Shown: positions 25,401-33,262 of the stretch, in pieces
How the letters are laid out: each line of letters opens with the position of its first letter
Position numbering within the stretch: the first letter of the stretch is position 1
Made by a program: the position numbers and the translations under genes
Source: Diadema setosum
Lineage: Eukaryota > Echinodermata > Echinoidea > Diadematoida > Diadematidae
Direction of reading: 5' to 3'
DNA: 64,000 bases
NCBI RefSeq assembly: GCF_964275005.1
Contig: NC_092686.1
Coordinates: 42,158,333-42,222,332 of the forward strand
The notes under the pieces: model-generated
Database searches by the model: none
The model's input: the letters and a program-made list of their open reading frames with translations, nothing else
What the model was told of the DNA's origin: nothing

Positions 25401-28400
25401 TCAGCAGTCTTTGAGATATTGAACATCAGTTACCGTGAACACAAGAATATAATTTCTCATTCCTGCTCAAGTAGTACACAACAGCTACGTATAAGCACTG
25501 CGCCAGCGTGATATGAAAATTCATGTATAACCATGGACCTACCACACACATGGGCCCGAATCCACAATGGTGGTACAATTGAAGGGCTCACACGGGTAAA
25601 TAACTCCCCATAGAGACGTGTGTTAAAATTCAAATTCAAAAAAAAAAATATATATGTAAAATAGCTGGGAGAAATAAGGTGTTTCATCTTCACTAACCTG
25701 GATAAATTTCCAAGGCAGGTTCTTCGGCTCAAACTATGTCCAAGGGTCCGCAACGCCAGACTATTTGAAGGGACTATATTTCATAGGGTGCGTGTACGGA
25801 AAATCACCTTTGTTTTTCTTGCCCATAACGATATCGATTCTTGCCCATAACGATATCGATGTTCTTGTTCAACAAGTTAATACAGAATTGAAAAAAGTGA
25901 CCAACTGGGTCAGAGCTAACAAGTTGTCATTGAATGTTCAAAAAACAAAATGTATGCTTTTCAGCAATACTGTTGATTCTTTGAATTCAGAAATAGTTCT
26001 GGATGATTGTAATTTAGAAAGTGTGTCATATTTTAAATTTCTTGGTATTTTTGTAGATAATAAACTTTCTTGGAAAATACATATTGATATTTGCAAAATC
26101 ATTTCTCGAAATATAGGTGTTATGAACAGACTAAAATTTTATATTCCTGAAAAGACATTACTTGTGTTATACTCCTCTTTGATACTCCCTTACCTTCATT
26201 ATGGAATTTTAGCTTGGGGCAATACTCATCAGACGCTGCTGAATAGAGTGTTATTACTGCAAAAGAAAGCACTCCGTATCATTTCCAATTCTCCCACTCG
26301 TTCACATACAAATGTATTGTTTAACTGTAATAAGCTACTAAAAATCAACGAACTATTTTTATACAACTTAGGCCAATTTATGTATATGTATGATAAAAGT
26401 TTACTGCCACCTATCTTTGGTTCTATGTTCCAAAAAAATCAATCATTCCATAATTACCCCACCCGACGCTCTAACGAGTTTCATTTACCACTTCTTCGAA
26501 CGATTCTAGCAAAGAATACACTTATTTACACTGGACCTAATTATTGGAATTCCCTGTACCACGATATAAAATCTGCTCCTTCTATGTACTCCTTTAAAAG
26601 GAGACTGAAGTTTTTTCTTTTGCAATCCTATGAATGACGACCCCCAGAATCAGATTAGTTCATAGGCTTATTTTGTTACCCGTCCGCAAAATCTTTATTG
26701 GCGTTCTTTTTATTATTGTTACTTTTGCCTAAGCCTTGTTTATGATAAGATCTTCTTTAACTTATACCTCGCAGTTGAAGGGTTTGTTGTATATTCTTCT
26801 TTTCTTCTTCTTCTCTTTCTTCCTCAAACCTCCGAGGATCGTTGTCTCTGTTGCATATTCCTGTCTGTTTTGTTACCTCTTCGTCGCGCTATAGTCTTGT
26901 TTCCTGTCGTGTCGTCAAGTCAGTTTTCTGTCCTATAAGTAGTCTTGTTGCTGTCCCAGTCTTGTCTCATGCTCATTATTTCGTTTGTTATTGTTTTGTG
27001 TGTAACTGTTTGTCCGTCTGTCTCTTAGTGGGCTGCTAAACTTTTTATGCCAAACTTTTCGTGCTGCTTTGTTGCTATATTCAGTCAAATTTTGCATCGA
27101 GTTTTTAATACAAGAGGGGCCCACACTCTACAAACATTGACTTTTTAGTGGGTCCCTCCGGTTTTTTTTTTTTCACACAGTATATATTGACAATTCTTTC
27201 ATTTTCGTTACCTCTGCAACAATTGCAATGTATTGATACTGTTAGTTTATCCCATTATTGTTGTTTTCTTTGTACAAATTTACATGCATTGTTTCTGTCA
27301 CTCAAGAAAGTGAGATTTATGTTTATATTACTTTATTGTGGAAAAACGAATAAATTCGAACTTGAACTTGAACCTGTTTTCCGTACACGCACCCTATGAA
27401 ATATAGTCCCTTCAAATTTCATGAGAAGGGCTTTCATCTTCAAACCAAAATGCAGTTTGTAGAGGAATTCATACTCAATATCTGCAGCTATTCAGTTTTA
27501 TTCCAAACTGCATTAATGATTTTTAATCATTTTTTTCTTCATTTATTTTGGTATCTTTGGTACGAATTTGTGAAGGGGTGTGGGACATTCCATTTTATTT
27601 ACAGGTGTGAGCCTATAGTAGAGGTCATATTTCTTATTTGACTTTTTAACATCATAAATGTGTTTTTGATGATATTTGCCCCTACATCATATGGGAAATT
27701 GCGCATTCAAGGGTTATAAAGCTTCTCAAAGATACACTTTTGAAAATGATGCCCTTTGGAGTTTTTTTTCCAAACATAAATCTTGCAGTTTTGATTAGCT
27801 TTTCATAAGATGAATACATAGATGCAGGTAGTTATCATCCTTGATTAAGGGGGTGTCATCATCACCTTATTGCCTCAAAGTACTGTAAAACACTTTTATT
27901 TATCAAACAGATTAATTTGATGTATTTTGATGCTGTTTCAGTGGTAGCCCAAACAAAGAAATACATTAAAATGACACAATCATTCAAAGTTGTGTGATAC
28001 TGCTGACTAGTTTCTACCAAGACTAGTTTCTAACAAGAACATAATAAGAAAACAAATTGTAGTAAAGCAAAGTTGGGGGGGGGGGGGTAGAGGGGGATGG
28101 GTAAGGGGAGAAGGGGGGGGGGGGGGTTGGGGAGGGAAGGGGAGGGATGGATTTGACAGAATAAATCAACATAAACCAGCATGAGCTTGTACAGGATGAA
28201 TACTTCCCATTGACTTGTAATGTGTGCATTGCGTGCATTCTCTATAAGGCTCACACGGATAAATAATTCCACATAGAGACGTGTGTTAAAATTCAAATTT
28301 CAAAAAATTCTGTAAAATAGCTGGGAGAAATGAGGTGTTTCATCTTCACTAACCTGGATAAGTGAGCTATACCCTGTCATCCATCAAATTTCCAAGGCGG

Positions 28401-30556
28401 GTTCTTTGGCTTTAACTCTGTCCAAGGGTCCGCAAAGCCAGACTACGAGTTCTTTTCACTCAAAAAATCACCTATTTTCCGTACACGCACCCAATGAAAT
28501 AAAGTCCCTTCAAATTCCATGAGAAAAGCTTTCATCTTCAAACAAAAATGCAGTTTGTAGAGGAATTCATACTCAATATCTGCAGCTATTCAGTTTTATG
28601 CCAAACTGCATTAATGAATTTTAATTATTTTTTCTTCATTTATTTTGGTATCTTTGGTACGAATTTGTGAAGGGGTCTGGGACATTTAATTTTATTTACA
28701 GGTGTGAGCCGTATAACCATGGTTTAAACCATGGACAATTTGTATGGAGCGCCAAGTGTCGCATGGCCTATTTCGTTACGAAATGAACATTTCGTCAACT
28801 AAATGGTCATTTTCGGGACGGTAATGGTAGAGAACATGTATATCTTGCCATTTGGCAAGGTCCTATATGCGTGTGCGAAAATGTGCGAATCAGCAATTAT
28901 CCATCTTTTGACACAGAATTTGCCATGTTCTCAGATTTTGCTGCTCCTCATCATCTGTATTTATTCAAAGACAATTTCCGTCTGAAAAAGGCAAATCAGT
29001 GAAACAAGACCGCAATGAAGGACATGTTACTTTTGTTAGTGACAATGCACGATTGCACAATCGTCATTATCCAAGGACCTGAATGTACTCATTAAGATGC
29101 ACATAATCAGGTGGCGATGGTGATGATGGGATCAAAGAAAGACCTCCGTTCATAGTCCATATGTGTAGTGGGTTGTAGTGGGTCCATAATACAACGAAAT
29201 CATAATCATAAAAATACAACCCTAGAGGTGAGAGATTGTTAAACAACTTTAATGGTTTCTCGCTGATGGTCACATAACAGAAAGAATAGCATGATGCATG
29301 GGAATGACGAAATGATCACGAGATAACTGTCGAGAAGGTTGTAGTGTAAGATTACTATTCAGCATACAAAAAATAATGTCATTTGTATCTTTCTGATCTC
29401 CATTAACCTTTGCTATCGTTTGAATAATGTTTTTTTTTTTTTCATGAAATGCCTGACCTAATTTCAAAGAGATTTGTATGTGTATATCCTACGCAAAGAA
29501 AGAAACGTACCACACCACATCTATTGCGTTCCAAGTAGTCGATTGATCTTCCATCACAATCACTCCAGCATGTGATGCAGTCAACTACAGCTTGTGTAAA
29601 TCTCTGTTGGATATCACTCATCTTGTAGAGACACAGAGCAGACTGTACAGGTGATGAGTTCTCCTTGATAAACACAGCATACATGACGTCATCGGTACTA
29701 CTTATACTCAAGGAGTCGGCTAGCTGGGATCCTGCTGGACCAATGTGAGCTGCTTGAATCACGTTAAAGTTTGATCCAGTTTGGTCTATGCATTCTAGTT
29801 GAATTTGTGTGTAGGACTCAAAGTTTGGATCAGTTGTGTCCAAGCATAAGCGACCTATTACAGGCGACGTTGTTGCTTCTTTAAGCTGAATTGTGTAATA
29901 TATATATGAAGTCTCCAGCATGACCTAAATGTAGTTAACAGTCACGTGCTCTGTCTGGTATGGTATTTGTTGCTGAAGTGCGAAGGAAATAATATCAATT
30001 TTGGAAATAGGGATTCCATACCCATTAGTTAGACTGATGCCTGTAAAGAGATACTGCGACCTCTGGATGGCACTTAGAACTACCACTCCAACCATAGGCA
30101 CATCGTCTCTCCTCACTACTACTTCATCACGCCAACCATAGTTTGTTTCTGCATCAGTGATATTGGATAGCTTCCTCATCTCACAATATCCATCACATGT
30201 TCCACACGTAATGAGTCTCTGTGTAGGTGCAGGTGCGATGACAAGCAGTCTGTTCTTGTCCTGTTCACCAATATAGTCAGATCCCGGTATATTGCATAAC
30301 CCGACCTCAACGGTCTCTCTCAAGTTAAAATCTGCTCCTAGGTGGTAAATCTCCTCCTCGGCTCCAATATAGACATCACCAGTAGTGTTATCTACAACCA
30401 TGAGTCTGAAAGGCAGCCTGGGATTGGGACTGGAGAAGGATGACACCAGGTAGGAGGAGAGAGGAGCCGAATGTGAAGATTGAACAGGCTGACGAGGCAG
30501 AGTGCGTGAAACAGGGAAATTGGAAATGACTGCGACTTTGGACTCCTCCAAGCCAT
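871..30556 (-). CDS. Plexin-like gene A, 5' part (Sema plus PSI), leaves window on the left
   Basis: Plexins are single-pass semaphorin receptors. Their outer part starts with a seven-bladed Sema propeller followed by PSI and IPT modules. Here the minus strand carries, in transcript order: a large exon 30556-29511 with most of the Sema domain; 2704-2525 and 1436-1332 with the last Sema blades; and 986-871 with a PSI module. Phases agree at every join. The Sema part totals roughly 400 residues, shorter than the usual 480 or so, so small exons may be missing. The rest of the receptor would lie left of the window. The gene sits about 10.4 kb downstream of plexin gene B on the same strand. Oddities: an in-frame TAG at 29925-29927, a signal-peptide-like ORF in another frame at the 5' end, and a dead extra copy of one Sema exon. 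It could be a recently damaged paralogue rather than a working receptor. Confidence 0.8.
1332..1436 (-). CDS. Gene A exon: end of Sema domain
   Basis: The exact 35-codon exon lies between acceptor ctaccag and donor gtgata. It encodes YENVPLGQGSVLRDVF, then an acidic stretch and IILATGSEEGSE. This matches the last plexin Sema strand, where a Y-x-x-V/I-P-L-G motif precedes a hydrophobic strand ending in a T-G-S turn. Phase 0 at both ends. Confidence 0.85.
2525..2704 (-). CDS. Gene A exon: penultimate Sema segment
   Basis: A 60-codon exon ending at donor gtatgg. Key residues are PVLTFSDVEPTSI, then TTTERDYTLAFIGSSEGNLLK, the classic plexin Sema block in which F-x-D-x-x-x-T-S precedes A-F-I/L-G-x-x-x-G-x-L-x-K. 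The acceptor is less clear: an AG at 2705-2706 gives phase 0 and a clean join to the large Sema exon, but the pyrimidine tract is poor and nearby AGs compete. A degraded copy of this exon lies just upstream in transcript order. Confidence 0.83.
2808..2941 (-). pseudogene. Dead tandem copy of the Sema exon, 3' part
   Basis: On the minus strand this stretch is close to the intact exon at 2525-2704 (NGVNPVNASPVLTFSDVE, later AFIGSSEGDMLR, then donor gtatca). An extra base within ACTATACTACAG puts the second half into another frame. The copy is cut at 2941 by a 5.1 kb element, and its 5' part resumes at 8068. Intact and dead copies are only about 100 bp apart, so this was a small tandem exon duplication. 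Confidence 0.82.
3540..4880. repeat. Tract rich in the palindromic word taacgtta
   Basis: About 1.3 kb inside the 5.1 kb element carries more than fifteen exact or near copies of the palindrome ctaacgttag, irregularly spaced, together with partial forms (ctaacgatt, ctaccgttag, cctaacattag). No open frame of note. A small TIR element at 4444-4746 interrupts it. Confidence 0.7.
4444..4746. mobile_element. 303 bp hAT-like MITE
   Basis: The ends are cagagactccaac and its inverse gttggagtctctg. Both flanks have cataaa (4438-4443 and 4747-4752), a short target duplication; hAT elements usually make 8 bp. The interior repeats the word cgggaga in both orientations. Starting with CAG and the duplication fit hAT, but there is no coding sequence. 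It is nested inside the 5.1 kb element. Confidence 0.65.
8068..8108 (-). pseudogene. Dead tandem copy of the Sema exon, 5' part
   Basis: Minus strand encodes CQATEGGNAFYAYAN, matching CHARPDEDGDAYYTYAN of the intact exon. Removing the element 2942-8063 and one copy of the 4 bp target duplication attg rejoins this exactly to NGVNPVNAS at 2941. The upstream flank also resembles the intron flank of the intact exon. Confidence 0.8.
8195..8540. repeat. Degenerate inverted/tandem array of aaaggtgctcatgagaacc words
   Basis: About 345 bp made of alternating aaaggtgc and gagaacctttt words in both orientations, a chain of short overlapping palindromes. It lies at the left end of the 8179-11242 element and extends its TIR motif inward. 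The minus-strand ORF here is low-complexity translation of the repeat, not a gene. Confidence 0.75.
8542..8637. repeat. Near-perfect 96 bp palindrome without spacer
   Basis: Two 48 bp arms meet at 8589/8590 (centre gcagctatagctgc) with a single mismatch between arms, at the gagga-a/g-tatc position. The outer ends are actgagga and tcctcagt. Such a spacerless inverted repeat can extrude as a cruciform and is unstable in cloning, so an assembly artefact should also be considered. Confidence 0.93.
8850..10440 (+). pseudogene. Decayed LINE (jockey/CR1-like) 3' half
   Basis: Plus-strand fragments in shifting frames match reverse transcriptase: ISCGVPQGSLLGQLLF, then FADDSDLG, then KLSLN and later SSTLIIPYLSYDTLVWGNA-like sequence. 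The order and motifs match the more intact LINE at 17425-20522, and the 3' tail at 10405-10440 (aataaatgaattgaattgaa) is the same as that LINE's tail. Stops and frameshifts throughout; inactive. Confidence 0.8.
10725..11080. repeat. TCCG-rich block with a spacing of about 10-12 bp
   Basis: Words such as gtccg, ttccg and ttcgg recur roughly every 10-12 bases, separated by AT-richer spacers. It is GC-richer than its surroundings. Open frames on both strands come from the composition. Blocks at 22735-23080 and 24780-25110 have the same wording and rhythm but no obvious long alignment with this one. Confidence 0.6.
11580..13020 (+). mobile_element. Solo-ORF1 LINE derivative (HAL1-like)
   Basis: The unit holds an intact LINE ORF1 (11727-12725) but no following endonuclease or reverse transcriptase. 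After the stop come about 290 bp of AT-rich 3' sequence ending near aaataaagctatttgag. The start is estimated from gagggcgctatggaatagcg just upstream. ORF1-only elements of this kind (half-LINEs) are known in mammals and are mobilised by partners. Target duplications were not found, so the limits are approximate. Confidence 0.55.
11727..12725 (+). CDS. LINE ORF1-type RNA-binding protein, intact
   Basis: 332 codons from the ATG at 11727 (MDQQQSKRPQRLAA); the frame is open upstream to 11655, but the later ATG gives the usual basic N-terminus. Order: a Pro/Ser/Ala-rich basic N-terminus (about 1-110); a heptad-type coiled coil around residues 120-200 (MEKEIAELQLEVQRNKAA); an RRM-like part at about 205-270 (RRNNIRLVGIPE); and a C-terminal domain (RPRHILVKLLSYREKV, ending GGIPF). 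This is the L1/Tx1-type ORF1p architecture, a trimeric nucleic-acid chaperone for retrotransposition. No frameshift or stop interrupts it, whereas surrounding LINEs are decayed, so it is young or under selection. It lies antisense in the long first intron of plexin gene A. Similarity to L1-type ORF1 is judged by eye. Confidence 0.8.
   Translation: MDQQQSKRPQRLAATRPKTYVPFQPARKAQPATARNSPPNLNARSASRASLASPVNSATTPPDNSDTLPVVEAEGDDVINMAPATTSYESRSPSQSSCQAVAEPVVEREGILSNMEEYFQKATERFERMISSAVDNFLDKLHQLELNLGASLEFERKRVDDLVENQKGMKSKLEAMEKEIAELQLEVQRNKAANNKSERFSRRNNIRLVGIPEAPQGEREDPVTIVEEILHSKFKVKTKVERAHRDGKKVEGRPRHILVKLLSYREKVDIMRRARETLKDERYFITDDLTPTDLEEKKKWTKQVQDLYNKGTKLKFYSGKWRQAGGIPFNFE
13050..16640. repeat. 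Tandem duplication of about 1.78 kb, plus a partial third copy
   Basis: Landmarks recur at a constant offset: the aggcaagacg block at 13327 and 15112, gtatgaatccgataaa at about 13700 and 15490, the tacatataaaggta block at about 14150 and 16085, and ctgtccgtccgtgctgg at about 14740 and 16510. A further partial copy of the second block lies at 13062. The small open frames in the two halves (for example after 14141 and after 16077) are copies of each other and look non-coding. No recognised protein. Confidence 0.75.
16640..17424 (+). other. Probable 5' region of the LINE
   Basis: AT-rich sequence with poly-T runs leading into the LINE coding region. No separate gene is visible. It is probably partly LINE 5' UTR, but the 5' boundary was not identified. 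Confidence 0.3.
17425..18138 (+). pseudogene. LINE ORF, endonuclease part, broken by a frameshift
   Basis: 237 codons. After an acidic N-terminal stretch come the AP-endonuclease motifs of non-LTR elements: LHLNVRSINKH, ISVIGLTETWL with the catalytic Glu, and GIVYRPPSSNPNDF, ending in VMGDFNID. These enzymes nick the target to prime reverse transcription. The frame stops at TGA 18136-18138, just after the conserved G-D-F-N, and continues in the -1 frame from 18135. In relatives the endonuclease and RT are one ORF, so a single base change has split it. Confidence 0.87.
18135..20522 (+). pseudogene. LINE ORF, end of endonuclease plus reverse transcriptase
   Basis: 795 codons open. The first 60 finish the endonuclease (SATLLDNIFGN, then DMTDHFPV with the catalytic Asp-His). 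Reverse transcriptase follows: SNYRSISLLSSLSKILEK, GFRRKHSTIHAL, FLDFSKAFDTINHD, GIPQGSILGPLLF, FADDSN with the catalytic Asp pair, and FLGITVDDKLSW. The C-terminus has the family block PTRSSNEFHLPLLRT. The RT itself has no internal stop. The ORF lacks its own good start because of the frameshift at about 18135, so the copy is probably recent but inactive unless it can shift frame. Confidence 0.9.
20757..20823. repeat. (CT)n-rich microsatellite
   Basis: ctccctctccctccc followed by a run of ct dinucleotides, in the LINE 3' region. Confidence 0.9.
21776..21988. mobile_element. 213 bp MITE with ccatggagcgccaagtgtc TIRs
   Basis: The ends are inverted repeats of about 30 bp starting ccatggagcgccaagtgtc. 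The interior is a chain of short palindromes of the form atttcgt-acgaaat. No coding capacity and no clear target duplication. A truncated copy lies at 28744-28815. Confidence 0.8.
22181..22363. mobile_element. Foldback element, about 183 bp
   Basis: Both arms (outer end aaacaaatgatgcacaggat, inner part gggtatttacaat...acatgcac) pair across a short loop, gcttcgc, with scattered mismatches and indels over about 80-90 bp per arm. The transcript would form one long hairpin. An AT dinucleotide run follows. Confidence 0.75.
22370..22462. repeat. (TA)n microsatellite
   Basis: Alternating ta/at runs, longest at about 22427-22460. The comparable run at 24355-24480 precedes the second copy of the following duplicated block. 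Confidence 0.9.
22463..23110. repeat. Dispersed repeat, copy 1, with 11 bp-phased TCCG block
   Basis: Starts atggttcaaaaagtttgcg, passes tgtgactgtaggcagag and gcagacaatcctattcttcg, then from 22735 becomes a block where gtccg/ttccg/tcctag words recur about every 11 bases. It aligns with 24482-25112. Both copies are preceded by a TA microsatellite. The plus-strand frame reading through it (up to 23315) looks compositional rather than coding. Confidence 0.78.
23524..23882. mobile_element. 359 bp TA-flanked MITE
   Basis: The ends are cactcagaaaaaaag and the inverse, ttttgctgagtg, each flanked by TA (23522-23523 and 23883-23884). Internal sequence is AT-rich and non-coding. A related, left-truncated copy ends at 49618 with the same gctgagtg and TA. 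Confidence 0.75.
24355..24480. repeat. (TA)n-rich microsatellite
   Basis: Interrupted runs of ta and ata leading directly into the second copy of the dispersed repeat. Confidence 0.88.
24482..25112. repeat. Dispersed repeat, copy 2, with 11 bp-phased TCCG block
   Basis: Same order as 22463-23110 with small indels, including an extra ggaggtggaagtggtcaaag-like segment near 24730 and an extra gtccgcggac unit near 24965. The phased part spans about 24780-25110. Confidence 0.78.
25808..27376 (+). mobile_element. 5'-truncated LINE (jockey/CR1-type)
   Basis: Only the end of the reverse transcriptase and the 3' region are present, ending in a tail of the type ttcgaacttgaacttgaac. The 5' junction carries a direct repeat of cttgcccataacgatatcga. 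The coding part is related to, but clearly distinct from, the LINE at 17425; the tail also differs, so it is another subfamily. Confidence 0.83.
25828..26637 (+). pseudogene. LINE reverse transcriptase C-terminal fragment
   Basis: The open frame starts upstream in flanking sequence at 25765, but similarity begins near HNDIDVLVQQVN. It then runs without interruption: VRANKLSLNVQKTKCMLF, FLGIFVDNKLSW, LILPYLHYGILAWGN, PTRRSNEFHLPLLRT, ending at TGA. The catalytic F-A-D-D part and everything upstream is missing, so it cannot be active. The fragment itself has no stop. Confidence 0.87.
28077..28145. repeat. G-rich low-complexity tract
   Basis: Runs of 8-12 G separated by short AG/TG words. Potential G-quadruplex sequence; also a likely sequencing trouble spot. 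Confidence 0.85.
28248..28710. mobile_element. 463 bp TIR element (ggctcacac family), copy 2, intact
   Basis: Ends ggctcacacggataaataa and ttatttacaggtgtgagcc. Non-coding. It gives the uninterrupted form of copy 1 at 25585-27613. Confidence 0.8.
28744..28815. mobile_element. Truncated copy of the ccatggagcgcc MITE
   Basis: Begins atggagcgccaagtgtcgcat and contains one atttcgt-acgaaatg palindrome, then diverges. Matches the left end of 21776-21988. Confidence 0.75.
28816..29510. other. Intron sequence, nothing recognised
   Basis: AT-rich intron between the repeats and the large Sema exon. The minus-strand frame at 29067-29273 has no plexin-like motif or good splice sites. Confidence 0.45.
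29511..30556 (-). CDS. Gene A large Sema exon with an in-frame TAG
   Basis: Minus-strand reading frame with the plexin Sema start (LPFRLMVVDNTTGDVYIGA) and then ILxL-type strands, NGYGIPISK, ETSYIYYTIQLKEATTS, GRLCLDTTDPNFESYTQI and VIQAAHIGPAGSQLADSL. The exon ends at CGV with donor gtacgt. The two halves share one frame but are separated by TAG at 29925-29927. Plexin similarity runs on both sides, with little room for a normal intron: the bases before the TAG, gtgactgttaactacatttag, look like a 21-base GT..AG segment, far too short for a usual intron. At the 5' end, ATG at 30554-30556 opens a signal-peptide-like frame (core FPISLFHALCLVSLF) out of frame with the Sema part. Alternatively an acceptor, ttcataacag, at about 30561 joins an upstream exon. 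Confidence 0.82.
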
Positions 30557-30783
30557 GTTGACTGTTATGAAGGTAGAATGAAAAGAAAGTAGAGCCGTGG
30601 GGTTATTATCATTTTTTTTCACAAATTAGCTTTTATGAGAAAGAAATTGTCATTCCTAAGAAATTATAATACTAACGTGCTGAATGACTCACAAAGACTT
30701 GATCCTTTCGTGAAAGAAGCGTTATCAGTTTGTCCTTTACTCAGTTGACTCTTGATAATGAGAACTGAGAAGATTGAAGATTG

Positions 30784-31021
30784 CAGGGCTCGACATTTTC
30801 TTTCTCCCTGGTGTTCCAAATCTCCCACTGAAATTTTTAGATTTGGAATTTGGTGGCCCGAGTAAAGATTCAACTGCCCGAAATCAAAGGAAACATAATA
30901 ATCCATATTGAATCTTAGTTTCTTGATTGGACAACCAAAAGATAGCCTTTTTAAAGTTTGGTAGCCGATAGAAATTTTCAGCGGCCCCGGGCCACCTGTC
31001 CTCCGGGCAACTGTCGAGCCC
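30784..31021. mobile_element. 238 bp MITE, hAT-like ends
   Basis: Left end cagggctcgacattttc, right end ggcaactgtcgagccc, imperfect inverted repeats. The minus-strand ORF across it is a by-product. It sits just upstream of gene A's first recognised exon. Confidence 0.55.
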
Positions 31022-32517
31022 ATTTTCAGACGTTGGCATTTGTGTGATATATTCTTTCCAATCGGAATAACAGTTTAAGATTATTTGCAGGATTTGTTTT
31101 TCCTAAACTTGCTTTTTCTCAAGTAGTTAGGCCTACGTGAAGTCCCCTTAAGAACCACAGCACATTTGAATAATTCCTAAGACTCTCTTTTTGTTTCCGA
31201 TGTAATTCATGCACTTGGTAATATATTTTGGAGATGACCGTGTAAACAGTAAATGCATGAAATCAGTAAATTTCCAAAGCTCACATAAACTTCGATATCA
31301 GGAATGCTGCATACTGCTTTGATAGAAGAGGAAGATCAGTTGTGTGGGATCCTTCCCAGTATCTATCGTAAGTTTAGTCAAACAAAGGCTGTACAAACAT
31401 AGTTTGCAGCAATGAATTTAGATATGTTCAAATTCTCGATACCGACACTATACAGAAATTCAAATAAAAGTTAGAAAAAACTTACCAGATAGGTTGAAAA
31501 ATGATAACCTTTACACGCTGTAGTCGAAGTTAACACTCACAAAAGTTGCAATGCCACTATCAAAGTCTAACTATGTCAGCTTTCTCAGCCATGTCATAAA
31601 AACGGCTTGTTCTATATAACAAATTGTGCGACGTTATGGTCTGGAGCACCACAGAGAGAACTGTTATACTCCTTGAATATTTTGAGTGTGCAGCAGGATC
31701 AATGAAACCTAATATTTTTCTGTTCTACTTCCGCAATAAAGATTCCTATTAATATCTTTCTACGATGACCTTTGCACTCAGATTGGAGACGGGGTGGACC
31801 TGCTTCGTTTCTTTGCTTGATACTGGCACTATAACAGAAATGACAGAAGTTTGTCCTTTATCGAACCCTGCATTGTCCTAACGCTGTTGTCGGGCAGGGG
31901 TTTAGTTTCACTCTACAGACATGAGAAGGTGCGAAGGGTACCTCCCGCGTCAAGGTCATGACATATATGGTTTTAACAAGTTTGAGACAGAATTACATTT
32001 CTTTATTTACTCAAGGAAAATCAAGGCACAATCTTAACAAAATTAGCAATGCTCGGCCCATCTTTTCGGGGGAGGGGGTGCACTCTTACCTGCAGTTGCT
32101 GTTGTTATTTTATAGTCGAAATTCGAGTAGTCGCTCACGCAAGCATACGGAAATATCGACCATTCATCGTGTATCACGGAGTATTCTGTTTGTGCATGAT
32201 GCTCTTGTTTGGCAAAATGGTGACCTTATGCTAAATCGGGTGGATGCGGATTGCATAAAAAGATATGAAATGCATTAATCACACTTCCAATTTTGTATTT
32301 CAATAGATGTCCTCATCTGCTGAATTTACTTCTGGAGTGTTACGAATGGGTTTGTGGTTTTTTCATGTTAATATTTGGTTGATGATAGTCAACAATCAAG
32401 TTATGTCAGGTGTGTCAGGAGAGTTATTGACAACTGACATATTATAACAATGATGTATGTTATTTGTATAATGTGTTATGTATTGTAACAAAATGATATT
32501 CATTTTTAACTTTCTAT

Positions 32518-33262
32518 ATGTTTATTCATCATAATGTCGACATATGTACAATATCTACAATGACTCATTGGAGCACAGCAAAAGTACAAATGCTAAGCAT
32601 ATACCTCTTCGGTAACAGTATTGATATCGAACATCAACAATGATATCCACATAATAATACTTTATCCTTTTTATTGTACAGTAATTATAAACAAGAATAA
32701 ACAATACTCTAACCGAACTGGCGTGTGCATGAGTTGGCACTTCAACAAAGTTTTTTTATTTTCTCTCTTTAATAAGTTTATTCATCAAAATATCAACAAA
32801 TGTACAATATTTACAATGACTCATTGGAGCACAACAAAAGCACAAATGTTAAGCATATACCTCTTGGGTAGCAGTAATACTGAACATCAACAATGATATC
32901 CACATAATAATACTTTATCCTACTTATTATTGTACAGTAATTATGAACAAGAATAAACAATACTCTAACCGAACTGGCGTGTGCATGATTTGGCACTCCA
33001 ACAAAGTTTTTTTTTATTTTCTCTCTTTAATAAGTTTATTCATCAAAATATCAACAAATGTACAATATTTGCAATGACTCATTGGAGCACAACAAAAGCA
33101 CAAATGTTAAGCAGATACCTCTTGGGTAGCAGTAATACTGAACATCAACAATGATATCCACATAATAATACTTTATCCTTTTTATTGTACAGTAATTATA
33201 AACAAGAATAAACAATACTCTAACCGAACTGGCGTGTGCATGATTTGGCACTTCAACAAGAC
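32518..33262. repeat. Three tandem copies of a repeat of about 256 bp
   Basis: Units start at about 32521, 32777 and 33037 with tttattcatca, and each passes gactcattggagcacaacaa, catcaacaatgatatccaca and aaccgaactggcgtgtgcat. The three nearly identical minus-strand mini-ORFs (about 60-70 codons each) are copies of the unit and have no family match. Confidence 0.88.

Larger units (their letters stand above)
25585..27613. mobile_element. TIR element (ggctcacac family), copy 1, interrupted by a LINE
   Basis: Left end ggctcacacgggtaaataa, right end ttatttacaggtgtgagcc. The arms match the intact copy at 28248-28710 on both sides. A 5'-truncated LINE fills the middle. The 40 bp next to the LINE on the left (25764-25803) is the exact inverse of the 40 bp on its right (27377-27416), a structure absent from copy 2. 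Confidence 0.8.

Noticed and set aside
30664..31023. 119-codon minus-strand ORF upstream of gene A
   Set aside because: It covers exactly a 238 bp element with cagggctcgac ends, so it is probably a repeat by-product, not a first exon.
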